The translations under genes and the position numbers were made by a program. A stretch of DNA of 64,000 nucleotides from Paenibacillus donghaensis (GTDB lineage Bacteria > Bacillota > Bacilli > Paenibacillales > Paenibacillaceae). Below, in pieces: positions 7,891 to 17,830 of this stretch (position 1 is its first letter; each line of letters opens with the position of its first letter). The notes beneath the pieces are model-generated. The model searched no databases. It was not told the DNA's origin and was given only the letters and a program-made list of their open reading frames with translations. The stretch covers positions 8,060,001 to 8,124,000 of the forward strand of contig NZ_CP021780.1 of assembly GCF_002192415.1 (NCBI RefSeq), written 5' to 3'.

Positions 7891-10800
7891 ATGAATTACA
7901 AGAATCTGCGGGAGAGGTTTGCTGCTCCGGATCCGGATTTCGGACCTGTACCGTTTTGGTGGTGGAGTGCGGAGGAAATAACAGCGGAACGCGTACGCTG
8001 GCAATTACAGAAATTTCGCAGCGGCGGCCTGCGCAATATCGGCATCCTCAATATTGCGCCGACGGGCCCGCAATACGGAAGTGCTGCTGACGATCCGCCA
8101 TACTTCAGCGAGCGCTGGTGGTCTATGTTCGAGGTGGCTCTGCGTGAAGCGCAGAGGCTGGGCATGCGTATTTTCTTCTACGACCAAATCGGCTTCTCGG
8201 GATCGAACTTCCCCGCGCACCTGGTTGCAGAGCAGCCGGAATTGGCAGGCTATCTGCTTCGCAGGCTTGCGCATGGCGAGGAGCTGCCGGAAAGCGCCGA
8301 ATTGCTGGCGGAGAGCGGCGGCTACCGTTACATCACGGTTCGGCAAGGATTTAACTGGCTCGACAAGCGCGCAACAGAGCAGTTGTATGACCGGATATAC
8401 GGTGAGTTCGAGCGGCGTTTCCCGAATGAGCTGGGCCGGACGATCGGCGGCAGCTTCCAGGATGAGCTTCCTTCGATGCCGTTATGGACGAAAGGGCTTC
8501 CCGAGCTGTATGCCGAACGTTATGGAGAGGACTTGATTGCGGCGTTGCCGGCCATGTTCGAGGATGTGGAGGGAGCTTCGCTCATCCGCAGGCGTGTATA
8601 TGAGCTGGCGACCGAGCTGGCAGAGGAAGCGGTCTTCAAGCTGCAATATGAGTGGCATGAGCGGCATAATATGCTGCAGTGCTGCGACCAGGCCGGACCT
8701 GCGCGCCGCGCCGACCTGCACGGTGCGCAGCGGCTGTATCTGGATTACATGCGAACACACCGCTGGTATAATGCGGCCGGCAGCGATATGGACGGCGAGA
8801 TCAAGCCGCATGCTTCGATGGTTCACCTGCACGGGGGCAAACGTGTGTTTCTGGAGTCGTTCCATACGAGCGGCTGGGGCGGAACGATGGAGGAGACGAT
8901 GCATTGGCTGGTGCCATGGCTGCAGGCTGGCGTGACGCTGTACAGTCCCCACTCTGTCTACTACAGTACGCGTGGCGGATGGTGGGAGTGGGCACCACCC
9001 GACACGGGATGGCGACAGCCGTATTACGAGCATTACGGAGTGTTTGCCGATACGGTCAGCCGCGCGTGCTGGCTGTTAACGCAAGGAACGCATGTCGCCG
9101 ATGTCGCGGTTCATTATCCTTCGCATGCGGCATGCGGCTGGATGTCGCTGTCCGACGGCGGGCCGCTGGAGCATCCGATGGTCGTTGCCAACATGATCCC
9201 GCATGAGAAGCTCGGGCATGTTCAAGAGGTATACCAGTCGCTGACGGGGCGCTGGAATCGCAAGGAGCGTAATCAACCGGGTGCGCTTCGTTCCGCAAGT
9301 ATCGATTTCGATGTGACGGATGATTCCGCTCTGGAGATGGCGGAGCTGTCGGACGGCAAACTCCGCATCGGGGAAGAATCATTCTCTGCACTGCTGCTGT
9401 GCGGCACTGCCATTATGGATGATGCGGCCCTGGCGAGGGTGAAGGCATGGATCGCAGCCGGAGGTCTCGTTATCGCTGTACAGTGCGGAGAGGATGAGCC
9501 CCTGCTGGAGGGCGCAGTGTATGTCGGCTCTTCCCGCGAAGCGGTAGACCTTCTTGAATCGAGACTGCCGGGACATGCCGAAGGGCCGAATATGCCGCTT
9601 CTTCGCAGGACAGAGGACGCAGATATCTTTCTGCTCCTGCCGGAAGCGGGAGAGCTGCTGCCGATGCACGAACCGTCGGGCGAGTCCACGCGGCCGCCGC
9701 AGAGCGCTCGCTATCGTCTGCGCACCGCAGGACATCCGCAGCTGTGGGACCCGGTGAGCGGGCAGGGGTCCCCGCTTGCCTACAGCAGGGACGGGGAATG
9801 GGTGGAACTGGAGGTGCCGTTCGACAGCTGGCCTGCGGCCTTCGTCGTATGCCCATGGGATCAAGCTGAGGCTGGAGTGCTCAGCTATGCTCCGGTCGCA
9901 TCGGACAGACTGGCGCAGCCGGCAGAAGTACCCGTGCTTGATGCGGAGCAGGACCCGGCAGCCGAGCTTAAGGACTGGAAGGTACTGGCTGTCCCGACGC
10001 TCGATAACCGCTATGGTGATTTTGATCTGCATGGCGCTCAAACGGCTTTTGCGCCGATCGAGCGCCGCGAGCTGCTTGTAGCGCGTGAGGAGAGTGCAGC
10101 GGACGGTGTAGCCGCCAACTGGCATGCGGGTGACCTTGACGATTCGGGCTGGATGAAGCGGCTGTGGAGCGAGGCCGCGTACTGGGAAGCATCCCGGGAT
10201 CAGAACTTCGAAGAAGGCAGCGTATGGCCGGTCGTCTACAGTAATACACTGGGGGATCTGTCGTTCCGGACATGGGCGGGCCGGATGGGCCGGGTTCCCC
10301 GCAGATTCTTGAATCTGGGAATGGCGGATCTAGGCGATAAGATATGGGCGAGGACGAATGTGGCAGCGCCGGAGGACGGGACATACTGGCTGCGCACGGA
10401 GAGCAACGCATCAATAGCTCTCTGGGTGAACGGAGAACCGGTCCCATGCAGCGGCGGTCCGGAGGAGCAGACAGCTGCGGTGAATCTGAAGGCCGGAGTC
10501 CATTCGCTGCTGCTGTGTGCGGAGGCGCTGGCCGAAGGGCTGATCCGCACAGGGATTACCTTATGCGCGGATGAGCAGGAGCCGCTGCCGAAATGGATTT
10601 ATTCCCCTAGCCCCAATCCGGGAACCCGGTTGTCGTATACGGTTTTCGAGCAGGAGAAGGGGGTTGTCAGTCGCGTACGGGTCATCTTCTGCGCCAAGGA
10701 GCGCGTGGCCCTCTCTGTGAACGGCAAGCATATGACCGAGCACGGCGATTTCAATCCGTATATCCGGCAGGGCCAAGAAGAGATTGATCTGACGCCGTAT

Positions 10801-11745
10801 TGGCTTGGCGGCGACAATATCATCGAGCTTGTCATGCAGGAGGGTGAAGGAGTGGTCATGGTAGACGGTGTGATCGAGTATGTGGATGGAAGCAGCCAAA
10901 TGTTCTGCACCGGCCCATCGTGGCTCAATGAACAGGGACAGCATTCAGAGGTTCTGCATGAAGCGGTGCTGCAGTTCGCCGAGACGGAGACGATGTGGCT
11001 TCCCGGCCGTAAACATCCGCTGCCGGATGTTGGCTGGCTGATGCCGGATGCCAAGCCGACGTCTCAGCCGCTGCCGTTCGTGCGCGACGCGTCTCAGCCG
11101 GGCAAGCCGATCTGGCTGCGCTTCCCGCTCCCTGCGGGCGCCACGGCGCTGCAGGTCATCTGCACAGGCGAGTCTGAATGCTGGATAGGAGGTCAGCAGA
11201 AGCTGATCTGTGACGGCCAAGCCAGCTTCGAGCCGCAGGCGGCAGGAACAATGGCTGCACTTCGCATCGTGCCAAGCGATATGAGTACAGAGACAGACGT
11301 GCTGCTCGCACCGGTCCGGTTCGAGGTAGCGCAGGTAGAAGGAAGGCTCGGCGATTGGCGGTCGGCGCTGTGCCTGCCGCATCATAGTGGCGTTGTCGAG
11401 TATGAAACAAGGGTCGAATGGAAAGAACAGAGTGCCGCGGTACTTGAGCTGGGGCATGTTCGCGGCACGGCCGAAGTCTGGCTGAACGGTAGACCGCTCG
11501 GTGTACGCGCATGGGGCCCGTACCGCTTCAAGCTTGATGCCGGCCCGGGAACGCACCATCTGCGTATTCGGGTGACGAACACGCTCGGAACCCATTATGA
11601 GATCGGCCGTCCGTCAAGCAATGTCGGTGGCTCCGCGAATCCAAAGGTGTCTTACTGGCAGCCGGATACCATGCCGGAGCATTGGGAGACGGCGTTTGCG
11701 GCTGGCGGCCTGTATGGCCCCGTTCGCCTGTACGCCCTTAACTAA
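7891..11745 (+). CDS. GH106-type alpha-L-rhamnosidase
   Basis: A 1284-residue protein without signal peptide. The N-terminus (PVPFWWWSAEEI..RVRWQLQKFRSGGLRNIGI) is the start of the GH106-type (alpha/beta)8 barrel. The C-terminal region carries beta-sandwich, GH2-like sugar-binding domains (EVWLNGRPLGVRAWGPYRF near the end). GH106 enzymes remove L-rhamnose, including rhamnose in rhamnogalacturonan II side chains. The start at 7891 has CAGGAGG at good spacing. The gene is G+C-rich, so several long open frames appear on its opposite strand; these are shadows. Family assignment is good; the cleaved linkage is inferred. Confidence 0.8.
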   Translation: MNYKNLRERFAAPDPDFGPVPFWWWSAEEITAERVRWQLQKFRSGGLRNIGILNIAPTGPQYGSAADDPPYFSERWWSMFEVALREAQRLGMRIFFYDQIGFSGSNFPAHLVAEQPELAGYLLRRLAHGEELPESAELLAESGGYRYITVRQGFNWLDKRATEQLYDRIYGEFERRFPNELGRTIGGSFQDELPSMPLWTKGLPELYAERYGEDLIAALPAMFEDVEGASLIRRRVYELATELAEEAVFKLQYEWHERHNMLQCCDQAGPARRADLHGAQRLYLDYMRTHRWYNAAGSDMDGEIKPHASMVHLHGGKRVFLESFHTSGWGGTMEETMHWLVPWLQAGVTLYSPHSVYYSTRGGWWEWAPPDTGWRQPYYEHYGVFADTVSRACWLLTQGTHVADVAVHYPSHAACGWMSLSDGGPLEHPMVVANMIPHEKLGHVQEVYQSLTGRWNRKERNQPGALRSASIDFDVTDDSALEMAELSDGKLRIGEESFSALLLCGTAIMDDAALARVKAWIAAGGLVIAVQCGEDEPLLEGAVYVGSSREAVDLLESRLPGHAEGPNMPLLRRTEDADIFLLLPEAGELLPMHEPSGESTRPPQSARYRLRTAGHPQLWDPVSGQGSPLAYSRDGEWVELEVPFDSWPAAFVVCPWDQAEAGVLSYAPVASDRLAQPAEVPVLDAEQDPAAELKDWKVLAVPTLDNRYGDFDLHGAQTAFAPIERRELLVAREESAADGVAANWHAGDLDDSGWMKRLWSEAAYWEASRDQNFEEGSVWPVVYSNTLGDLSFRTWAGRMGRVPRRFLNLGMADLGDKIWARTNVAAPEDGTYWLRTESNASIALWVNGEPVPCSGGPEEQTAAVNLKAGVHSLLLCAEALAEGLIRTGITLCADEQEPLPKWIYSPSPNPGTRLSYTVFEQEKGVVSRVRVIFCAKERVALSVNGKHMTEHGDFNPYIRQGQEEIDLTPYWLGGDNIIELVMQEGEGVVMVDGVIEYVDGSSQMFCTGPSWLNEQGQHSEVLHEAVLQFAETETMWLPGRKHPLPDVGWLMPDAKPTSQPLPFVRDASQPGKPIWLRFPLPAGATALQVICTGESECWIGGQQKLICDGQASFEPQAAGTMAALRIVPSDMSTETDVLLAPVRFEVAQVEGRLGDWRSALCLPHHSGVVEYETRVEWKEQSAAVLELGHVRGTAEVWLNGRPLGVRAWGPYRFKLDAGPGTHHLRIRVTNTLGTHYEIGRPSSNVGGSANPKVSYWQPDTMPEHWETAFAAGGLYGPVRLYALN

Positions 11746-11807
11746 CATGATATTATTGAAGCGATAGGCTTGATGCCGGATGCCTGATGAGAAGAGAGGC
11801 CGATGCG

Positions 11808-13568
11808 ATGAAGAATATGCGGATTGTTCAGAAAATGGCATTAGGCTATCTTATGCTCGTGCTCCTGCCGATTCTTGTGTTTGGCGTCTACCTGTACAAT
11901 CAATTCTATATGGATGTCATTTCCGAATACTCGGAAGGCAAGCAGGAGCTGGTTGTGCAAGCGGGAGAAGGATTCCGGGCGAGACTGAAGCAAATCGAGT
12001 CGATACATTCGCAGTTTCAGTATAATCAGCAGCTAATCGACTACCTTAGCGGATTGTATCCGTCGGAGCTTAATCAGGTGTACAGCTACCTCAAGGATAT
12101 CCGGCCGATTTATATCTATGCGTTGACGGGTAACAAGGGAATTGCGTCCATTAAATTGTACAAAACCCAGCAATCCGTGCAATCTGTTGCCGGTGAGCTG
12201 GAGGATTTGAGCCGCATGGATGCGAAGCCGATCGCGCTGCTGAACGCTGTGAATGTGGATAAAGGCATATGGCTGCTCTCTTCGAACCCTACAGGCCATG
12301 AAAGCACCAGGCCTCCGTATTTGAGTTATTACCAGCGAATTTACAATAACAGTTATACGCAGTCATTGGCCGCCATGGAAATAACTTCAGACGATTCCCT
12401 GATCCGGAATTTCTTGAACGCGATCGATGTCAATCAGAATATACAGGTGCTAATCATGAATAACGGCGAGGTTATTTACCGCAGCGGGCATGACCTTAGC
12501 CCGGAGCAAACAGCCGGAATGCAGGCGCTGGCAGAAGAGAGCGAAAGAGGCTTCGCCTATTCACGCAGTCAGAGGCTGCTCGTGAATTCACTGTCCGTGC
12601 CGGAGCTGTCAACAAGCTTCTACTTCTTCAGCGAACTGGACGAGGTGTTTGTCGATATTCGCAAGAAAGCCATCTTCCTCGGGGTGTCGCTGCTCTTGTC
12701 GCTTCTTCTGCTTACAGGCATCTATTATGCGACAGCCTCCTCGATTGTCAGGCGTATTCTCGGTTTGGCGAAGCATATGCGCAAGGTGGACGAGAACAAG
12801 CTGACTTATTACGAGGGGGGCAGCTCCCGCGACGAGATTGATTTCCTAACCCGATCCTACAATTCTCTCATTCACCGCATCGATGAGCTGCTGACAAATG
12901 TCCATAAGGCCGAGCTGATGAAGAAGGAGGCCGATTATCTCGTGCTTCAAGCACAGATCAAGCCGCACTTTCTGTACAATACGCTGGAATCGATTCGTAT
13001 GCTGGCGGAAATCAATGACGATCAGGAGGTCGTTGACGCGACGTTCACGTTTGGCAAGCTGCTTCGTTATACGCTGACTTCCAGAGATAACGAGACGGTG
13101 CTGCGGAATGAACTCACGAATGTCCAGCATTACCTGGATATGCATAAGCTGCGCCTGCTGGATAGACTCCACTACTCGATCGAAGTATTAACTCCTGTCG
13201 ACAATATAAGCTGTCCACGGTTTATTTTGCAGCCGCTCGTAGAGAATTGCATTCATCATGGCGTTGGACGCAGCCGCAGCATTGGCAGAATCGATGTTGT
13301 TGTCAAACGGGAGGACGATGTACTGATCATCGTAATTGCCGACAATGGTCCGGGCATACCGCCAGAACGCCTTGACGTCATTCGCGGCGTGTTGAATAAC
13401 GAGCTGGACCGGCAAGAGCTGCAGAAGGAGAATTCAGGCCAAGGGCTATACAATGTCAGCGAACGCATCCGTATCTTTTATGGCGGTCACTCAACTCTTA
13501 TCATAGACAGCCAGGTGGGAGAAGGCACGAAGTTCACACTAAAGCTCAAAGTACAAGGAGGGATATAG
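11808..13568 (+). CDS. YesM-type sensor histidine kinase
   Basis: A 586-residue membrane kinase: one helix near residues 11-32, an extracellular sensing domain to about 285, a second helix (286-310), HAMP, then the His_kinase domain with phospho-acceptor H387 (QIKPHFLYNTLESIR) and a HATPase_c domain (N-box VENCIHHGV, G-boxes DNGPGIP and GQGLYN). It should pass phosphate to the response regulator encoded one base after its stop. The start at 11808 has GAGAGG upstream; an in-frame ATG at 11787 has no ribosome site. Such pairs control sugar ABC importers in Paenibacillus and Bacillus, so control of this locus is likely. Confidence 0.92.
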   Translation: MKNMRIVQKMALGYLMLVLLPILVFGVYLYNQFYMDVISEYSEGKQELVVQAGEGFRARLKQIESIHSQFQYNQQLIDYLSGLYPSELNQVYSYLKDIRPIYIYALTGNKGIASIKLYKTQQSVQSVAGELEDLSRMDAKPIALLNAVNVDKGIWLLSSNPTGHESTRPPYLSYYQRIYNNSYTQSLAAMEITSDDSLIRNFLNAIDVNQNIQVLIMNNGEVIYRSGHDLSPEQTAGMQALAEESERGFAYSRSQRLLVNSLSVPELSTSFYFFSELDEVFVDIRKKAIFLGVSLLLSLLLLTGIYYATASSIVRRILGLAKHMRKVDENKLTYYEGGSSRDEIDFLTRSYNSLIHRIDELLTNVHKAELMKKEADYLVLQAQIKPHFLYNTLESIRMLAEINDDQEVVDATFTFGKLLRYTLTSRDNETVLRNELTNVQHYLDMHKLRLLDRLHYSIEVLTPVDNISCPRFILQPLVENCIHHGVGRSRSIGRIDVVVKREDDVLIIVIADNGPGIPPERLDVIRGVLNNELDRQELQKENSGQGLYNVSERIRIFYGGHSTLIIDSQVGEGTKFTLKLKVQGGI

Positions 13569-13569
13569 G

Positions 13570-14346
13570 ATGCTTAACCTGATGATTGTAGATGACGAGC
13601 CCTTCATGCTGAAGGGGCTGATCAATATCATTGAGAAAGGGCAGACCCCATGCTCGGAGATCGTCAGTGCGTATGATGGATTTGATGCGCTTGAGAAGCT
13701 GGAGAACTACCGTCCCGATTTGCTTATTACAGATATACAGATGCCGGAGATGAATGGGCTGGAACTAATTCGAAAAGTGCGCGAGCGGGGCCTGTGCAAC
13801 CGCTTCATCATTCTGACCGGATACGATGACCCCACCTATCTGCACCAAGCGATACGCTGTCAAGTGATTGACTATCTGCTCAAGCCGATTAACAAGACAG
13901 AGCTTTATGATGTGATGACGAATCTGTCGCTTGAGCTGCTGGGCGGCGATGATAACGTGTCCTCCCAAGCCTCATCAGATTGGGAAGACACGGTCCCGGG
14001 CGTCGACTACGACCAGATGTCCAAAAACGTCAAAAAAATTATCCGGCATATTGAGACGCATTACAGGGAAAATATTTCCCTTGATCAAATTGCCGAGCAT
14101 GTATATTTGCATCCGAATTATATCAGCTCGCTCTTTCGCAAGGAGACAGGGCTGACGCTGATCCATTATCTGCATCTGTACCGCATTAAGAAGGCGAAGG
14201 TGCTGATGCTTGGCGATTCGGAGGATGCTCTGCACCGCATATCCGAGCAAGTCGGGTACGAGAGCGTCCGGCACTTCCTCAGTGTGTTTAAGAAATATTG
14301 CGGCGTCACACCAAGCGAATACCGGCAGCACTACAAGATGCATTAG
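13570..14346 (+). CDS. AraC-type (YesN-like) response regulator
   Basis: A 258-residue regulator: a receiver domain with D8/D9 acidic pocket and phospho-acceptor D55 (LLITDIQMP), then a two-helix-turn-helix AraC DNA-binding domain (about 155-255, YLHPNYISSLFRKETG and SEQVGYESVRHFLSVFKK). It is shorter than the usual 400-540-residue YesN proteins because the middle linker domain is missing. It is cotranscribed with the kinase (1-base gap). It probably activates the sugar-utilisation genes on both sides. Confidence 0.92.
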   Translation: MLNLMIVDDEPFMLKGLINIIEKGQTPCSEIVSAYDGFDALEKLENYRPDLLITDIQMPEMNGLELIRKVRERGLCNRFIILTGYDDPTYLHQAIRCQVIDYLLKPINKTELYDVMTNLSLELLGGDDNVSSQASSDWEDTVPGVDYDQMSKNVKKIIRHIETHYRENISLDQIAEHVYLHPNYISSLFRKETGLTLIHYLHLYRIKKAKVLMLGDSEDALHRISEQVGYESVRHFLSVFKKYCGVTPSEYRQHYKMH

Positions 14347-14427
14347 CCTTACAAGGGCTAGGAAATCTTCCCGCTTAGAACTCGTAGATCACCTTAAGAC
14401 AAAATGTCCAGAAGGGATTGAGTCGAT

Positions 14428-14808
14428 ATGGAAGTTAAGGAATGGATGCCTGACGAAGGGATTTTGCGCAATTTGGCAAAACGGCATGGGACGCCGTACT
14501 ACCTATACGATGCCGGCATAATCTCCCGGCAGTATACAGCATTGACAGCAGCTCTGCCTGAAGGCTGGGAGCTGTTCTATTCTGTCAAAGCCAATCCGCT
14601 CGCTGCTCTTTGCGGGCTGCTGCGCGGAGGCGGCTGCCGCTGTGAGGTGGCTTCTGCCGGAGAGCTGGCTCTAGCTCTTCGCGCCGGCTTCGATGCTGCT
14701 GATATTGTATTTACCGGCTCAGGTAAAACGAATGAAGAACTAGAGGCAGCGGTGGCTGCAAATATCTACAGCATCAATGTGGAGAGCGCTTACGAAGCCG
14801 GTGTTTGA
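14428..14808 (+). pseudogene. PLP-dependent decarboxylase (LysA/BtrK fold), N-terminal fragment
   Basis: The 126-residue product matches the first third of fold-III PLP decarboxylases (LysA, ornithine decarboxylase, BtrK): YYLYD, then FYSVKANPL with the PLP lysine at K54, then the CEVASAGEL and FTGSGKTNEEL barrel segments. Intact family members have about 400 residues. The frame breaks at about 14800, where sequence resembling a different protein begins. The fragment lacks the active-site dimer half and cannot be a working enzyme. It sits between the response regulator and GH140 genes without a metabolic link to them. Confidence 0.7.
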
Positions 14809-15481
14809 GTTACCACAGGGCTTATACAGAGAATCAGACCCGCGGTCATGTGGTTCTGCTGTATGGATTGGATGTTGAACACAATAAGGCATACGTAGCC
14901 GACGCTTATTTGCTCGACAATTCTGGCCGTATCCACACCTTCCAGGGAACTGTCCCGCTGGATGAGCTGGAAGAGGGCTGTGTTAGCGTCACCTCGTACC
15001 GCCCCCTTTCAGAGCATCGGCAGACGCCCACAGCGGTGGTGATGCGCACTTATGCTGACCAGATTGCCATGTATTTGGATCCTGACAAGGTACCGGATGC
15101 AGGGGGCTGAACGCTGTGCGCCAGTTGATCTCCGATTTGGCGGAGTGGGTCAGCATGAGCGGAAAAGAACTGCAGCGGTGCTGCCAGGAAGTATACTACG
15201 GCTTGCGCGTTGGCGGGATTCTGCATCAGATCGAATATATACAGATGTATGCGGACGAAGCGGGCCTTGTGCTTCGTGCCGGCTACCGCGAGGCGATGTC
15301 CCTGCTGGAGAGGGTGTATAAGGAATGGAAGATGTATTTATTGCTGCTATACAAAACCGGGGTTCAAGGGCGCTCCGCCCGCATGAAGGAGCTCTCTGCC
15401 AACGGTCTGAGGCTGCTGGACATCTATGCCGAAGCGTTGGCGGGATACTTGCGGTGGCTCAGAAACCAGGTAGAGAACTAA
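14805..15481 (+). pseudogene. BtrH-like protein, C-terminal part with a frameshift
   Basis: Two adjacent open frames (14805-15110 and 15116-15481) read as one protein interrupted by a one-base shift in a GGGGG run near 15102-15106; adding one G joins DPDKVPDAGG to LNAVRQLISD. The first part (HVVLLYGLDVEHNKAYVADAYL) resembles the second half of the BtrH N-terminal domain; the rest is an all-helical C-terminal domain. The beginning of the protein is missing and is replaced by the decarboxylase fragment, so a deletion has fused two formerly neighbouring genes. Family assignment is moderate. Confidence 0.45.
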
Positions 15482-15561
15482 TCAGTTCACTTTAACAATG
15501 AGAGCGTGGGCGTAACTGGCGCATCCAGCTTTCGTTGTCTGTTACAAGGAGGTAAGGACGA

Positions 15562-16929
15562 ATGAATAATGAAATGTGTTGGAATAACGGGAAACTTAAG
15601 GTTACGGAGAACGGGCGATATTTGCAGCACGCTGACGGCACTCCGTTCTTTTGGCTGGGAGATACGGCCTGGCTGCTGTTAAAGCGGACGACAAGGGAGC
15701 AGGCGCTAACCTATCTGCGTGACCGGAGCAACAAGGGCTACAACGTCATCCAGATCATGCTTGTACACGATCTGGAAACTGAGAACGCTTACGGTAGAGT
15801 GCCGTTCCGGGATCACGATCTGGATCAGCCCGATGCGGGACGAACGGCTGAGTACACAAGCTATTGGTCCTATGCCGACGAGGTGATTGGCATGGCGGAG
15901 CGTGAAGGGCTGTATGTCGCGCTTGTCCCTGTATGGGGCAGCGTCGTGCAGCACTACGGGGTTGAGGCCAAGGCGGCGGAGCGTTACGGCGAATGGCTCG
16001 GCAACCGCTACAAGGATTGTCCGAACGTAATCTGGCTGAACGGGGGGGATATCCATGGCAGTGACCATACGGAGGTATGGCTCCATCTGGGCCGCGCCAT
16101 ACGGAAGGCCGCTCCGGAGCACCTGATGACCTTCCATCCGTTCGGCCGGACAGGGTCCTCGGCATGGTTCCATAACGAGGCTTGGCTTGATTTCAACATG
16201 TTTCAGTCGGGGCATCGCAGCTATGACCAGATGGAGAAGGACAAACCCGACACGTTAGTCGGCGAAGACAACTGGCGTTTCGTGCAGACGGATTGGGCCA
16301 AAGTGCCGGCGAAGCCGACGATAGATGGCGAGCCGTCTTACGAGGATATTCCGCATGGCTTGCATTTCCTGGACGCTCCAAGCTGGACAGCGGACGATGT
16401 GCGGCGTTATGCCTATTGGGCGGTGTTCGCCGGCGCATTCGGACATACTTACGGACACAATGCGGTCATGCAGTTTCATACAGAGGGCAGGGGCGTCGGG
16501 GCCTACGGCTGCACGCGGAGCTGGACCGGTGCGCTGGATGATGATGGCGCGAAGCAGATGGTCCATTTGAAGCATTTGATTCTATCAAGGCCTTATGTAG
16601 AGCGGATGCCCGACACGGCGGCGATTTGCGGTGACCCGGGTTACCGGTACGACCGTTTATTCGTGAACTTGGGCACAAGCTATCTGATGGCGTACACCTA
16701 TACGGGCCGGACGATCACCCTGCGGCTGGGTCTATTCTCCGGTAAGCGGGCCGCGGTTTGGTGGTTCAATCCGCGGACAGGTGAAAGTGAATCCGCCGGT
16801 GAGGTGGACAACGCGGGAACGCATGAGTTCGTTCCTCCGGCGGTAAGCGCGCCCGTCACCGACTGGGTGCTGGTGCTTGACGATGCCGATCAAGGATTTG
16901 CGGCGCCGGGTCTCCCGCTTTCGCGCTAA
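15562..16929 (+). CDS. GH140-type apiosidase (DUF4038 family)
   Basis: A 455-residue protein with the DUF4038/apiosidase-like barrel (FFWLGDTAWLLL near residue 30) and a C-terminal beta domain of the PF12904 type. Likely catalytic residues by analogy with GH140 are D163 (WLNGGDIHG) and E257 (TIDGEPSYE). GH140 cleaves the apiose-rhamnose link of rhamnogalacturonan II side chains. No signal peptide is present. AAGGAGG precedes the start at good spacing. It fits with the GH78, GH95 and GH106 enzymes around it. Some DUF4038 proteins act on other glycans, so substrate is inferred. Confidence 0.78.
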   Translation: MNNEMCWNNGKLKVTENGRYLQHADGTPFFWLGDTAWLLLKRTTREQALTYLRDRSNKGYNVIQIMLVHDLETENAYGRVPFRDHDLDQPDAGRTAEYTSYWSYADEVIGMAEREGLYVALVPVWGSVVQHYGVEAKAAERYGEWLGNRYKDCPNVIWLNGGDIHGSDHTEVWLHLGRAIRKAAPEHLMTFHPFGRTGSSAWFHNEAWLDFNMFQSGHRSYDQMEKDKPDTLVGEDNWRFVQTDWAKVPAKPTIDGEPSYEDIPHGLHFLDAPSWTADDVRRYAYWAVFAGAFGHTYGHNAVMQFHTEGRGVGAYGCTRSWTGALDDDGAKQMVHLKHLILSRPYVERMPDTAAICGDPGYRYDRLFVNLGTSYLMAYTYTGRTITLRLGLFSGKRAAVWWFNPRTGESESAGEVDNAGTHEFVPPAVSAPVTDWVLVLDDADQGFAAPGLPLSR

Positions 16930-17064
16930 TCCATGCCAGCCGGTACACTCCGCAGGAGGATTGCGTTGCTTCGCTGTGGGGAACAGTCTGGGATTTACAG
17001 CTAATTCATTAATATTGAACGCTGTATTGCGGCAGCTCTGCGACTACAATGAATAGAAAAGATA

Positions 17065-17088
17065 GCGCTTACTTCTATTTATAAGCGC
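17065..17088 (+). promoter_or_regulatory. GCGCTTA/TAAGCGC dyad
   Basis: A perfect 7-bp inverted repeat with a 10-bp spacer, upstream of the terminator-like hairpin and of the racemase-fold gene. It could be an operator. The remainder of the 16930-17158 gap shows no coding frame. Confidence 0.25.
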
Positions 17089-17107
17089 ATAGTGAAGGAA
17101 GCTAGTA

Positions 17108-17138
17108 GGGCGGCTTATCATAAGCCGCCTGTATTTTT
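17108..17138 (+). terminator. rho-independent terminator or attenuator
   Basis: A 10-bp stem (GGGCGGCTTA / TAAGCCGCCT) with a 3-base loop followed by GTATTTTT. It lies after the GH140 gene and only about 20 bases before the next start, so it either ends the GH140 transcript or attenuates the racemase-GH42-GH95 genes. Confidence 0.7.
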
Positions 17139-17158
17139 CAATAAGGGGGAACCGGGAA

Positions 17159-17830
17159 ATGGATACAGTTGTTGCAGTATATACGGGCCAAGGGCTGGCT
17201 GAACCGCTGAAGAAGCAATTCGATGAGCTGCTGCCGGGCGTACGGCTTGTCAACATTATGGATGACAGCCTGATCGCCGAGGTTGTGCGCGAGGGAGCAG
17301 TCACTCCGGGCGTGAAACGCCGCCTTATGCAATATTATCAGAACGGCGTCGACCTGGGTGCGTCGATTATTCTCAATACTTGCTCTTCTGTTGGCGAAGT
17401 AGCCAGCGATGCGCGGCCGTTCCTCAGCATTCCACTCGTCAAAATCGATGAGAGCATGGCCGTGGAGGCGGTAGAGTCATATAGCTCAATCGGCGTGTTG
17501 GCGACGCTGCCAACGACGCTACGGCCGACGATGCGGCTGCTGCTGCAGCAAGCGGAGCTGCGCGGCAAGCCGGTGCGGTTGATCGAGGGTCTTGCTGCCG
17601 GAGCCTACGACGCTCTCGTCAGCGGCCGGCCCGATGAGCATGATCGTATCCTTATGGAGACCGCTATCCGCGTTGCGGAACAAGCTGAGGTGCTGGTGCT
17701 TGCACAAGGTTCGATGGCGCGCATGGAAGCTCAGATTGCGGAGCGGACCCGCAAGCCTGTGCTGTCGAGCCCGCGCCGCAGTGTGATGGAAATCAAGAGG
17801 TTGCTTGAAGCCAAAGGGGAAGGCAGCTGA
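17159..17830 (+). CDS. Asp/Glu-racemase-fold protein lacking the second catalytic Cys
   Basis: A 223-residue member of the Asp/Glu/hydantoin racemase superfamily. The first catalytic cysteine is present (C75 in ILNTCSS), but the position of the second reads LAQGSM (G184-S185) with no cysteine. True racemases use both; relatives with one cysteine, such as arylmalonate decarboxylase, do other chemistry. The gene overlaps the GH42 start as TGATG, so the two are translationally coupled, which ties this protein to sugar metabolism. Its reaction is unknown. Confidence 0.75.
   Translation: MDTVVAVYTGQGLAEPLKKQFDELLPGVRLVNIMDDSLIAEVVREGAVTPGVKRRLMQYYQNGVDLGASIILNTCSSVGEVASDARPFLSIPLVKIDESMAVEAVESYSSIGVLATLPTTLRPTMRLLLQQAELRGKPVRLIEGLAAGAYDALVSGRPDEHDRILMETAIRVAEQAEVLVLAQGSMARMEAQIAERTRKPVLSSPRRSVMEIKRLLEAKGEGS

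Noticed and set aside
8482..11595. Several minus-strand open frames of 100-250 codons opposite the GH106 gene
   Set aside because: All are antisense shadows with Arg/Ser/Pro-rich products and no ribosome sites or domains.
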